From assembly GCA_913776245.1 (NCBI GenBank), contig CAJYLO010000025.1, forward strand, positions 62,001 to 126,000: a DNA stretch of 64,000 nt, in the 5' to 3' direction. Of the stretch, positions 56,361-63,291 are shown piece by piece. The notes under the pieces were generated by a model. That model had not been told where the DNA came from. It ran no database searches and was given only the letters and a program-made list of their open reading frames with translations. The position numbers and the translations under genes are program-made. Within the stretch, counting starts at the first letter, position 1; every line of letters begins with the position of its first letter. The stretch is from an uncultured Chryseobacterium sp. (GTDB lineage: Bacteria > Bacteroidota > Bacteroidia > Flavobacteriales > Weeksellaceae).

Positions 56361-56438
56361 AAAAAACTGTGTAAACCTGGCCGCAACCCGTGTTGCGGAG
56401 CAGAACACGAACGTCGAATTTTTTAAATTTTTAAAACA

Positions 56439-56597
56439 ATGTTAAACCTACTTTTAATATTACTGGGACTAATTTCAAACCCTACAACTACGTCTAACTG
56501 TGGAAGTGATAATCCTCCTACCATTGCAAACCCAAATCCGGCGGATACCGGCGGAGAAACCGGGCATCCTATTCCACCAAGAATCATAGGTGGATAG
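56439..56597 (+). CDS. Small exported Pro/Gly-rich peptide (52 residues)
   Basis: Too short for most gene finders. Reads MLNLLLILLGLISNPTTT, a hydrophobic signal-like start, then a polar part with Cys21, several Pro/Asn/Gly (NPNPADTGGETGHPIPPR, residues about 31-48) and IIGG at the end. It is followed 28 bp later by a clear intrinsic terminator. It lies directly ahead of a TPR sensor kinase gene. In flavobacteria small signal-peptide proteins often sit beside such kinases (from memory). Not recognised as a named family. Confidence 0.5.
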   Translation: MLNLLLILLGLISNPTTTSNCGSDNPPTIANPNPADTGGETGHPIPPRIIGG

Positions 56598-56624
56598 GAA
56601 ATTTTATAGTACCATTCGAAAATA

Positions 56625-56659
56625 ATTAGCGAGGGAATAATCTCTCGCTATTTTTTTTT
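56625..56659 (+). terminator. Terminator between the small peptide and the kinase gene
   Basis: TAGCGAG at 56627-56633 and CTCGCTA at 56644-56650, followed by nine T residues; partly ahead of the kinase start, so it could also act as an attenuator. Confidence 0.78.
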
Positions 56660-56682
56660 AATTTGGTTAAAAATTAATAAGC

Positions 56683-58356
56683 TTGAAATATATCTATTTT
56701 ATATTATGTATTTGCACAATAATATCTTGTTTAAAAAAAGAAAGCAAGAAAGTAATTACAAAATCTTCAAATTCTCTATATGAAAAAGCTTTTGACTATA
56801 AAGATAGTGGTAAAACAGATAGCGCTTTCTTATATTTCTATAAAGCAAAAGATATTTTTGTTCAGCAAAAGGACAGTTTTGGAATAGGAAAATGCTTTAC
56901 AAACCTGGCCATTATCCAGGAAACAAAAGGAGATTACTTTGGTAGTCAGGAAACTGGTATTTCCGCTCTTAAATATTTCAATGAAACTGATAGTTTGCAA
57001 CGTAATTATCTATCTATAAATTACAATGCACTTAGTTTAGTTTCCAGCAAATTAAAAAATTATATTCAAGCAAAGCAGTTTTATGAAAAAGCAATTGCTT
57101 TTGCAGATGATGAAAATAATAAGATTATTTATGAAAACAATCTGGCAATCAATTATAAAGAACAAAAGCAGTATCAACACGCTATATCAATTTTAGAAAA
57201 TTTGTTGAAAAAAAATCAAACAGATAGTGTGATTTATGTAAAATCAAGAATAATTGATAATTTGGCATTTACAAAATGGCTCCAGAATAATAAATATAAT
57301 CCAATTCCAAAACTTAGAGAAGCATTAAATATAAGATTCAGAGAAAATGATTTTTGGGGAGAAAATGCGAGCTACGCTCATTTTTCGGATTATTACAAGA
57401 AGGTTAGTCCTGACTCAGCTTTATTTTATGCCCGAAAAATGTATAATACTGCAAAGAAAATCAAAAGTGCGGATGACCAGGCTGAAGCTCTGCAGAAGCT
57501 TATCACACTCGATCCCCAAAATTACACTTCACATTTCATCCGATATCAATTCCTGAATGACAGCATTCAGACCGCAAGAAATAAAGCCAAAAACCAATTT
57601 GCATTAATCCGATACGAAACCGAAAAAAACAAGGCTGATTTTTTAAAAGCCAAAGCACAAAGTGCGGAACGACAAAATAAAATCATTATCCGGAATATCG
57701 CATTAATTGCAGCTTTTATTACTATCGTGGGATTTTATATTTATCTCCAAAAAAGACAAAAACGACTTCAGCAGGAAAAGCTCCTGGAAGTGAAAAACAC
57801 AGAGCTAAAATACTCCAAAAAAGTTCACGACCGTGTTGCCAACAGGATCTATCAAATTATATCTTTTATAGAAAACACCTTGCATCCGGACAAAAACTCT
57901 ATCCTTTTTGCTTTAGAAAATGTTTACGAAACATCCAGAGACATTTCTTACGAAAATCCTGATGTAAATGAGAAACAAAACTACCGTGAGCAGCTATTCA
58001 ATATGCTGGACTCTTATTCTTCTCAAGACGTTGTCAAAGTTTTAATTGTCGGTAACAAGGAAGAAATCTGGCAAAATACCAATCTGCTTCAGAAAACTGA
58101 AGTGTATCTTGTGCTTCAGGAGCTGATGACCAATATGAAAAAACACAGTAATGCCAGTATAGTTTCAATAAGATTTCAGAGAGATGATACGGCAATAAAC
58201 ATCGCATATACAGACAACGGTGTTGGCATTAAAGATTTTTCTCCTAAAAACGGAATGAAAAATATGGAAAACCGTATTAATGCTATCAATGGAAGAATTA
58301 TTTTTGACACACAAACCAATAATCTATTGAAAATCAACATTTCAATTCCAGTCTAA
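56683..58356 (+). CDS. TPR-containing sensor histidine kinase, TTG start
   Basis: 557 residues. Only a TTG at 56683 keeps the signal (MKYIYFILCICTIISC, lipobox ISC), and no ATG is close downstream, so I accept TTG. Domains: about five TPR repeats (30-300; ALNYNALSLVSSKLKNY-like blocks), one transmembrane helix (about 328-348, IALIAAFITIVGFYIYL), a short coiled coil, the dimerisation motif KKVHDRVANRIYQ with phospho-His near 382, and a HATPase with QELMTNMKKHSNA (N box) and DNGVGIKD (G box). NarL-type kinase class. Paired with the regulator 10 bp downstream. Confidence 0.88.
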   Translation: MKYIYFILCICTIISCLKKESKKVITKSSNSLYEKAFDYKDSGKTDSAFLYFYKAKDIFVQQKDSFGIGKCFTNLAIIQETKGDYFGSQETGISALKYFNETDSLQRNYLSINYNALSLVSSKLKNYIQAKQFYEKAIAFADDENNKIIYENNLAINYKEQKQYQHAISILENLLKKNQTDSVIYVKSRIIDNLAFTKWLQNNKYNPIPKLREALNIRFRENDFWGENASYAHFSDYYKKVSPDSALFYARKMYNTAKKIKSADDQAEALQKLITLDPQNYTSHFIRYQFLNDSIQTARNKAKNQFALIRYETEKNKADFLKAKAQSAERQNKIIIRNIALIAAFITIVGFYIYLQKRQKRLQQEKLLEVKNTELKYSKKVHDRVANRIYQIISFIENTLHPDKNSILFALENVYETSRDISYENPDVNEKQNYREQLFNMLDSYSSQDVVKVLIVGNKEEIWQNTNLLQKTEVYLVLQELMTNMKKHSNASIVSIRFQRDDTAINIAYTDNGVGIKDFSPKNGMKNMENRINAINGRIIFDTQTNNLLKINISIPV

Positions 58357-58366
58357 AATAATACTT

Positions 58367-59032
58367 ATGTTCAAAAAAATTCTAATTGCCGAAGATTACG
58401 AAAGTTCCAATATCTCTGTTCAAAAAGCTTTGGAAGATCTCAAAATTCCAAATCCGAAATACGTCAATTATTGCGATGATGCACTTAGCAGAATAAAAAT
58501 GAGTTTACAGGAAGCCAATCCTTTTGAGCTCCTGATCACGGATCTTTCTTTTGATGAAGACCACAGAGCACAAGAACTTAAAAGTGGCCAACAATTGATC
58601 TCTGCCGTCAGAGCACTACAACCGAATCTGAAAGTGATCGTTTTTTCTGTTGAGAAAAAAGAAGTTATTATTGAAAAACTGTTTAATGAGCAAAGGATCA
58701 ATGGTTATGTCAAAAAAGGGCGAGACGATGTTAAAGATCTTAAAAAAGCAATAAGATCCGTTTATAATAATGAAAAATACATCACGTATGATCTAAAAAT
58801 CAAAAGCGCAGAAAGAAACTCTTTTGAATTTTCCGAGTATGATACATTATTGGTCTCATTACTTGCCAAAGGCATTTTACTGAAGGACATCCCGGATTAT
58901 CTGAGGTCTCATCAAATAAAACCGGCAAGTATGAGCGCCGTGGAAAAACGGCTGAAGGAAATCAAAGAATCTCTGAACATTAACAGTAATGAACAATTGA
59001 TTGCATTCTGTAAGGATTTCGGCATTATCTGA
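58367..59032 (+). CDS. NarL/LuxR-class response regulator
   Basis: 221 residues. Receiver domain: acidic pair E9/D10 in IAEDYE, phospho-acceptor D59 in LLITDLSFDE, switch Ser in VIVFSVE, and Lys in YVKKGRDD. The C-terminal half is a helix-turn-helix (about 150-215: FSEYDTLLVSLLAKGILLKDI, MSAVEKRLKEIKESLNI, in part) of the LuxR type. Acts with the kinase just upstream. The inverted repeat at 59091, 58 bp past its stop, is a natural candidate site. Confidence 0.88.
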   Translation: MFKKILIAEDYESSNISVQKALEDLKIPNPKYVNYCDDALSRIKMSLQEANPFELLITDLSFDEDHRAQELKSGQQLISAVRALQPNLKVIVFSVEKKEVIIEKLFNEQRINGYVKKGRDDVKDLKKAIRSVYNNEKYITYDLKIKSAERNSFEFSEYDTLLVSLLAKGILLKDIPDYLRSHQIKPASMSAVEKRLKEIKESLNINSNEQLIAFCKDFGII

Positions 59033-59060
59033 TTTATCATCATAAACACTTTTTATTAAA

Positions 59061-59093
59061 AAACTTTCAAAAATTTTGAAAGTTTTTTTGTTT
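59061..59093 (+). terminator. Terminator after the kinase/regulator pair
   Basis: AAACTTTCAA at 59061-59070 and TTGAAAGTTT at 59076-59085 pair, followed by T residues. It separates the pair from the operon that starts at 59167. Confidence 0.8.
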
Positions 59094-59112
59094 TTACGGA
59101 TTTCCGTAAAAA
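59091..59112. promoter_or_regulatory. Perfect inverted-repeat operator upstream of the TerB-like operon
   Basis: The arms TTTTTACGGA and TCCGTAAAAA are exact complements around TT. The dyad ends 18 bp before the -7 element at 59131, so it covers the -33 position. It overlaps the T-run of the preceding terminator, yet the match of all ten bases in each arm goes well beyond that run. Confidence 0.55.
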
Positions 59113-59130
59113 CCAGAAATGAGCTTGAGG

Positions 59131-59138
59131 TACTTTTG
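59131..59138 (+). promoter_or_regulatory. -7 element of the TerB-like operon
   Basis: TACTTTTG fits TAnnTTTG, 28 nt before the first ATG at 59167. No TTG is present at -33; the inverted repeat occupies that place. Confidence 0.6.
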
Positions 59139-59166
59139 GAATGTTAAACAATAAAAAACAATTATT

Positions 59167-59373
59167 ATGAAAAAGTATTATGTTAACAAAAATGCACAAA
59201 AGAACGGAGATCACGAGGTACATGATGAGTACTGCAAATATCTTCCAGACACCAACAACAGAAAATATTTAGGCGAATTTTCTTCTTGTAAAGAAGCTGT
59301 CGCAGAAGCTAAAAAAGATTATATACAATCCAATGGCTGCAAAACTTGTTCTAACGAATGTCACACCCAATAA
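59167..59373 (+). CDS. Small Cys/His-rich protein, first gene of the operon
   Basis: 68 residues. Pattern: VHDEYCKYLP, then YLGEFSSCKEAVAEAK, then NGCKTCSNECHT. The paired cysteines and histidine suggest a small metal-binding fold of the kind found beside Ada-like or stress proteins. Close relatives are common in Bacteroidota as unannotated small proteins. Cytosolic, no signal peptide. Nine bp separate it from yegP-like. Function unknown. Confidence 0.75.
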   Translation: MKKYYVNKNAQKNGDHEVHDEYCKYLPDTNNRKYLGEFSSCKEAVAEAKKDYIQSNGCKTCSNECHTQ

Positions 59374-59382
59374 ACTATACCA

Positions 59383-59715
59383 ATGGGAAAATTTATTATC
59401 ACTAAGAGAATCAATAATGAATATCAATTCAATCTGAAAGCCGGAAACGGAGAAATTATCCTGACAAGTGAGGGCTATGTTTCGAAATCCGGATGTAAAA
59501 ACGGAATAGAGTCCGTAAAAATTAATTCACAAATCGATTCCAGATTTGAAAGAAGAACCGCTGTAAACAATAAAGAATATTTTGTGGTTAAAGCCGGAAA
59601 CGGTGAAATAATCGGGAAAAGCCAATTATACAACACAAAGCAAGGAATGGAAAACGGAATTGCTTCCGTAAAAGACAATGCACCAACTGCAGAAATTATT
59701 GATGAAACCAACTAA
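59383..59715 (+). CDS. YegP family (DUF1508) protein
   Basis: 110 residues holding two tandem DUF1508 repeats. Each has the hallmark F-x-L-K-A-x-N-G-E-I-I core, seen as FNLKAGNGEIILTSEGYVSK and FVVKAGNGEIIGKSQLYNTK, each followed by a G-I-x-S-V-K turn. Such proteins are small, soluble and of unknown role, often in stress gene sets. Five bp before the nuclease-like gene. Confidence 0.88.
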   Translation: MGKFIITKRINNEYQFNLKAGNGEIILTSEGYVSKSGCKNGIESVKINSQIDSRFERRTAVNNKEYFVVKAGNGEIIGKSQLYNTKQGMENGIASVKDNAPTAEIIDETN

Positions 59716-59720
59716 CAACT

Positions 59721-60791
59721 ATGGAACTCAAATTAAAACTTGAACAGCTGCACCAAAGAGTTAACGGACTCAAAGATCAGATCCTGACAGAAGAGGCTAC
59801 GAAAACAGCTTTTGTAATGCCGTTTATCCAGATTCTTGGTTACGACATTTTTAACCCAACGGAAGTCATCCCGGAGTTCATCGCAGATATTGGCACTAAA
59901 AAAGGAGAAAAAGTAGATTTTGTTATTAAAAGGGATAATGATCCTATCCTGATTATCGAATGTAAAAGCTGGAAGGAAAATGCAGACGCTCATAACTCAC
60001 AGCTACATCGTTATTATCACGTATCCAAAGCAAGATTTGGCGTGCTCACCAACGGTATTACCTATAATTTCTATACAGATCTGGAGAAACCGAATATTAT
60101 GGATGAAAAGCCATTTTTCACCATCAATCTTGATGATCTGAAGGACAATTCCATTAAACTTCTCGAGAGCTTCACAAAATCCGGCTATAATCTGGAGTCT
60201 ATTCTGGATTCTGCGGAGGCATTGAAATATATCAAAGCCATCCGGAAAGAATTCGAAAAAGAAATTGAAAATCCGTCTGATGAACTGGTCAAATTACTGG
60301 TCAACAGATTTTTTGAAAGACCGCTTACTGCTAACAGAATGATCACTTTTAAGGAGTACACTAAGCGGGCATTAAGTATTTCGATTTCGGAATCTATAAG
60401 CTCGCGCCTAAAATCGGCCCTGGTCATTAATGATAATATTGAAACCGAAAAAACAGCCGTTCTGACCGCAAATATCGACCAGAATACTGATGTATCAAAA
60501 ATCAATACAACAGAAGAAGAGCTGGAAGCATTTCAGATTGTAAAAGCCATTTTACGGGAAAAAATCTCTGCCGAAAGGATTGCATACAGAGATACGCAAT
60601 CTTATTTCGGTATTCTGCTGGATGATAATAACCGAAAGCCAATCTGCAGATTTCATTTTGGAACCAGTAGAAAATTAGTGGAATTGTTTCATAACGGAAA
60701 AGATTCCGGAGAAAGAATCAATCTGGAGTCATTAGATGAGATTTACAAGTATAGAAATGAATTGCATCAAACTTTAGAAATATACAATTAA
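59721..60791 (+). CDS. PD-(D/E)XK endonuclease-like protein (type I HsdR N-terminal type)
   Basis: 356 residues. The N-terminal nuclease domain has the acidic helix EEATKTAFVMPFIQILGYD, catalytic D66 in KVDFVI, E80-x-K82 in IIECKSW and the Gln helix HNSQLHRYYH. The C-terminal half (about 180-356) is helical with a conserved-looking end (FGTSRKLVELFHNG). No helicase, methylase or specificity subunit is present, so this is a stand-alone relative of HsdR rather than a restriction enzyme. It sits inside the TerB-like operon and is the likely DNA-acting part. Confidence 0.85.
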   Translation: MELKLKLEQLHQRVNGLKDQILTEEATKTAFVMPFIQILGYDIFNPTEVIPEFIADIGTKKGEKVDFVIKRDNDPILIIECKSWKENADAHNSQLHRYYHVSKARFGVLTNGITYNFYTDLEKPNIMDEKPFFTINLDDLKDNSIKLLESFTKSGYNLESILDSAEALKYIKAIRKEFEKEIENPSDELVKLLVNRFFERPLTANRMITFKEYTKRALSISISESISSRLKSALVINDNIETEKTAVLTANIDQNTDVSKINTTEEELEAFQIVKAILREKISAERIAYRDTQSYFGILLDDNNRKPICRFHFGTSRKLVELFHNGKDSGERINLESLDEIYKYRNELHQTLEIYN

Positions 60792-60797
60792 TTTATT

Positions 60798-61076
60798 ATG
60801 AAAAAAATACTTTTTACCTTACTGACATTAGGATTATTAATCCCGGCAACTTATAATGCCGCAACGACAACATCATCAGGCACAGAATTTTTCACTAAAA
60901 AAAGCAAGAAGAAAAAAGCTTACAAACAGAGAAAACCGAGAAAATCTTATTCACAAAATAACAACTGTACATACAATGGACACCAGCTATTTGTAGGAAA
61001 ACGTGGCGGATGTTACTATTATTCAGGAGACAGCAAAGAATATGTAGACAGAAGCTATTGCTCAGGATGTAACTAG
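60798..61076 (+). CDS. Secreted basic protein with PBCV basic adaptor-like motif
   Basis: 92 residues: signal peptide (LFTLLTLGLLIPATYNAA), a strongly basic Lys-rich stretch (KKSKKKKAYKQRKPRKSY) and a C-terminal motif YNGHQLFVGKRGGCYYYSGD. The last piece resembles the GHxLFVGxRGGxYY core of the PBCV-specific basic adaptor domain. Four cysteines could form disulfides outside the cytoplasm. Probably binds an acidic surface polymer; inference. Overlaps nothing; two bp before the next gene. Confidence 0.65.
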   Translation: MKKILFTLLTLGLLIPATYNAATTTSSGTEFFTKKSKKKKAYKQRKPRKSYSQNNNCTYNGHQLFVGKRGGCYYYSGDSKEYVDRSYCSGCN

Positions 61077-61078
61077 CT

Positions 61079-61525
61079 ATGGAAGCAACCAACTCTCAAA
61101 ATGACTTCAGAACATCGGAAATCATTTACAAAACGTTTTTCTCATTTTGTGCACTCTGCTGTTTTATTGCTATTCTTCCGCTTCCGCTACTCTATTACAC
61201 ATTCCTCAGGATTATCGTATTTACTGCTGCAGCAATAATTATTTATTATTTCACAAGACAGAAAGAATTTCACTGGGTTGCAGTTTTCGGAAGCATTCTG
61301 ATTTTATTTAATCCTGTATTTCCTGTTCATTTTTACTCGAAAAGCATCTGGATATTGATTGACATTGCAACGGGTATTTTATTCCTGTTGCTTGTTTTCA
61401 TCAGAAAAAAAACAAAAAAATTAGCCGAAGAAAACGTTTCGGAAACTGCAAGCCAGCCCAAAACATTCAGCAGAGACAGAATTATCAAAACCTCATCTAA
61501 AATTAACAATTATAAAAATGAATGA
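61079..61525 (+). CDS. DUF6804 family membrane protein
   Basis: 148 residues with four hydrophobic segments (FFSFCALCCFIAILPLPLLYY, IIVFTAAAIIIYYF, WVAVFGSILILFNPVFPV, IWILIDIATGILFLLLVFI) and a basic tail. The ordering, with LPLPxxYY in the first segment and the FNPVFPV turn in the third, matches DUF6804. Its end overlaps the TerB-like start by 8 bp, showing coupled translation. Confidence 0.75.
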   Translation: MEATNSQNDFRTSEIIYKTFFSFCALCCFIAILPLPLLYYTFLRIIVFTAAAIIIYYFTRQKEFHWVAVFGSILILFNPVFPVHFYSKSIWILIDIATGILFLLLVFIRKKTKKLAEENVSETASQPKTFSRDRIIKTSSKINNYKNE

Positions 61526-61937
61526 AACTACAGAAACTACGGAACCTACAGAAAGTCTTAAAGCCCATTTTTTAAGACTTTATCAGATGGCCATTTGCGA
61601 TGATAATTTTAGTCCGCTGGAACTGAAAGCACTCTATAAGTCTGCGGAAGAACGCGGAATTTCTCAGAAAAATCTGGACGAAATCCTCCTGAACCCCATC
61701 AATTCAAAATTGACAATTCCGGAAAACATCGAAGAAAAAATTGATTATCTCTACGATTTGACCGTAATGATCTGGGCAGACGGAGAAGTGTCACCGAATG
61801 AAAAATCTGCTTTGGAAAAGTATGTTCTCATGTTTGGCTTTATGGAAGAAAACGCATTACAGATTGTGGATTATCTTATCGATTCGGTAAAAGATGGAAA
61901 AAGCAAAGCCGACATTATTAACGATTTAAATGATTAA
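61518..61937 (+). CDS. TerB-like protein
   Basis: 139 residues, all-helical. It contains a duplicated acid-loop motif: ICDDNFSPLELKALYKSAEE and IWADGEVSPNEKSALEKYVL, the typical TerB pseudo-symmetric repeats with a metal-binding-like Asp/Glu cluster. TerB domains link membrane complexes to cytosolic effectors in tellurite and phage-stress systems. The gene overlaps DUF6804 and is 3 bp before the coiled-coil membrane gene. Confidence 0.82.
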   Translation: MNETTETTEPTESLKAHFLRLYQMAICDDNFSPLELKALYKSAEERGISQKNLDEILLNPINSKLTIPENIEEKIDYLYDLTVMIWADGEVSPNEKSALEKYVLMFGFMEENALQIVDYLIDSVKDGKSKADIINDLND

Positions 61938-61940
61938 AAA

Positions 61941-63278
61941 ATGAATCCCAATATTAAAAACATTTTCAGATTAAAGCCGGTTCCGGTCGAAAAGGAAGAA
62001 TCTCCTCTTAAAGTCGTTGAAACTGATAATAATGCAGAATCCACAGAGGAAAGCCGAAAGAGAACCTACCACGAATCCGGCTACAGAGACAGCTCCCGCA
62101 ACAGCGGAAATCACACAGCACTTTCCATTTGTCTGGACGCCATCTATTCCAAATTTCAGAATGAAGAAAAAGAACTGGCTGAAAAACAAAATAAACTGAA
62201 AGAGCCCTATATCAATGAGCAGAAAAACAAGGAAACCGAAATCAAAGGTTTAACTGTTTCTCTTGATAATAAAGAAGAACAGATCAGAGAAGTGCAGCAA
62301 AACATTGATAATGTGAATAATAAAATTGAAACGCTGAAGTTTGAGATCAATGACATCCCAAGAAATCCGGAAACTTATCACATCAAAGCAAGCAAAGGCG
62401 CTTCTACAAAATTCTGGATTGGTTTATTACTTTTGATTCCGATCAGCCTGTATTTGTTTACGTTTTATATTTCGACCTCTTTCTCCGCATTTTTCAAAAC
62501 ATTTGACCCAAACGTCAGCATAATGCAAAGTGTGCTGGATGCGCAGGCATTCAATAAAGCCTGGGACGAAGGCGTTCTGGAAGGTGCTTTTGTAACACTG
62601 ATTCCATTTGTCTTTCTGGGATTAGGCTACCTGATCCATATGTTCGGGGAAAATAGAAACTGGCTGAATTACGTGAAAATGTTTTTACTTTTTGTGGTCA
62701 CCTTTGTTTTTGATGCCATTCTCGCTTACGAAATCGAATCTAAAATCTACGAGCTCAATAAAACTTTTGATTCTCCGCCTTTTGATCTTTCTATCGCCTT
62801 TACTAAAAATCAGTTTTGGGGAATTATATTCGCTGGATTTGTGGTCTATATTATCTGGGGATTGGTTTTCGATTTTATTATGAAAGAAAACAGGGAAAAA
62901 GATAAGATCAGGAATGAGCAAATCAAAAAACAAAAAGATATTCTTGTTTATCAGGAAAGAATTGCCGGCTTTGAAAAACAAATGGATGATATCAAAAACA
63001 GCATTGCGAGCATTAAAGAACTCATCATCAAAGCCAAAGGAAGGATTGAAGAACTTCAGAATATTATTGATGGTGTTATCATTCCTACAAAAGAGTACAA
63101 ATCTTATGCATCGGAATATGTTCAGGGCTGGATCACTTTTATCGGTGAAAAATTAGCCGTATCTCATCCTGTAAAGCAGGAAATGATTGAGGAATGCAAA
63201 AATCAATACAACTATAACCTGAATAAAGTCGGTGCTAATTCTGATAGTCAGAACTCGGTTTATGTCTCTGTCCTTTAA
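61941..63278 (+). CDS. Large coiled-coil membrane protein of the TerB-like operon
   Basis: 445 residues, not matched to a named family. A disordered N-terminus (about 1-60) leads into a coiled coil (70-130, with EKQNKLKE and KEEQIREVQQNIDN). Four transmembrane helices follow (about 153-174, 215-235, 243-264, 290-312), then a second coiled coil (about 315-385). It probably forms the membrane core of the complex, with the TerB-like and nuclease-like proteins inside and the VWA lipoprotein outside. That assembly is inference. Confidence 0.7.
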   Translation: MNPNIKNIFRLKPVPVEKEESPLKVVETDNNAESTEESRKRTYHESGYRDSSRNSGNHTALSICLDAIYSKFQNEEKELAEKQNKLKEPYINEQKNKETEIKGLTVSLDNKEEQIREVQQNIDNVNNKIETLKFEINDIPRNPETYHIKASKGASTKFWIGLLLLIPISLYLFTFYISTSFSAFFKTFDPNVSIMQSVLDAQAFNKAWDEGVLEGAFVTLIPFVFLGLGYLIHMFGENRNWLNYVKMFLLFVVTFVFDAILAYEIESKIYELNKTFDSPPFDLSIAFTKNQFWGIIFAGFVVYIIWGLVFDFIMKENREKDKIRNEQIKKQKDILVYQERIAGFEKQMDDIKNSIASIKELIIKAKGRIEELQNIIDGVIIPTKEYKSYASEYVQGWITFIGEKLAVSHPVKQEMIEECKNQYNYNLNKVGANSDSQNSVYVSVL

Positions 63279-63291
63279 AAAACCAATACCT

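Noticed and set aside
59721-60791. Type I restriction system
   Set aside because: Only a nuclease-like domain is present; no helicase, methylase or specificity gene adjoins it.
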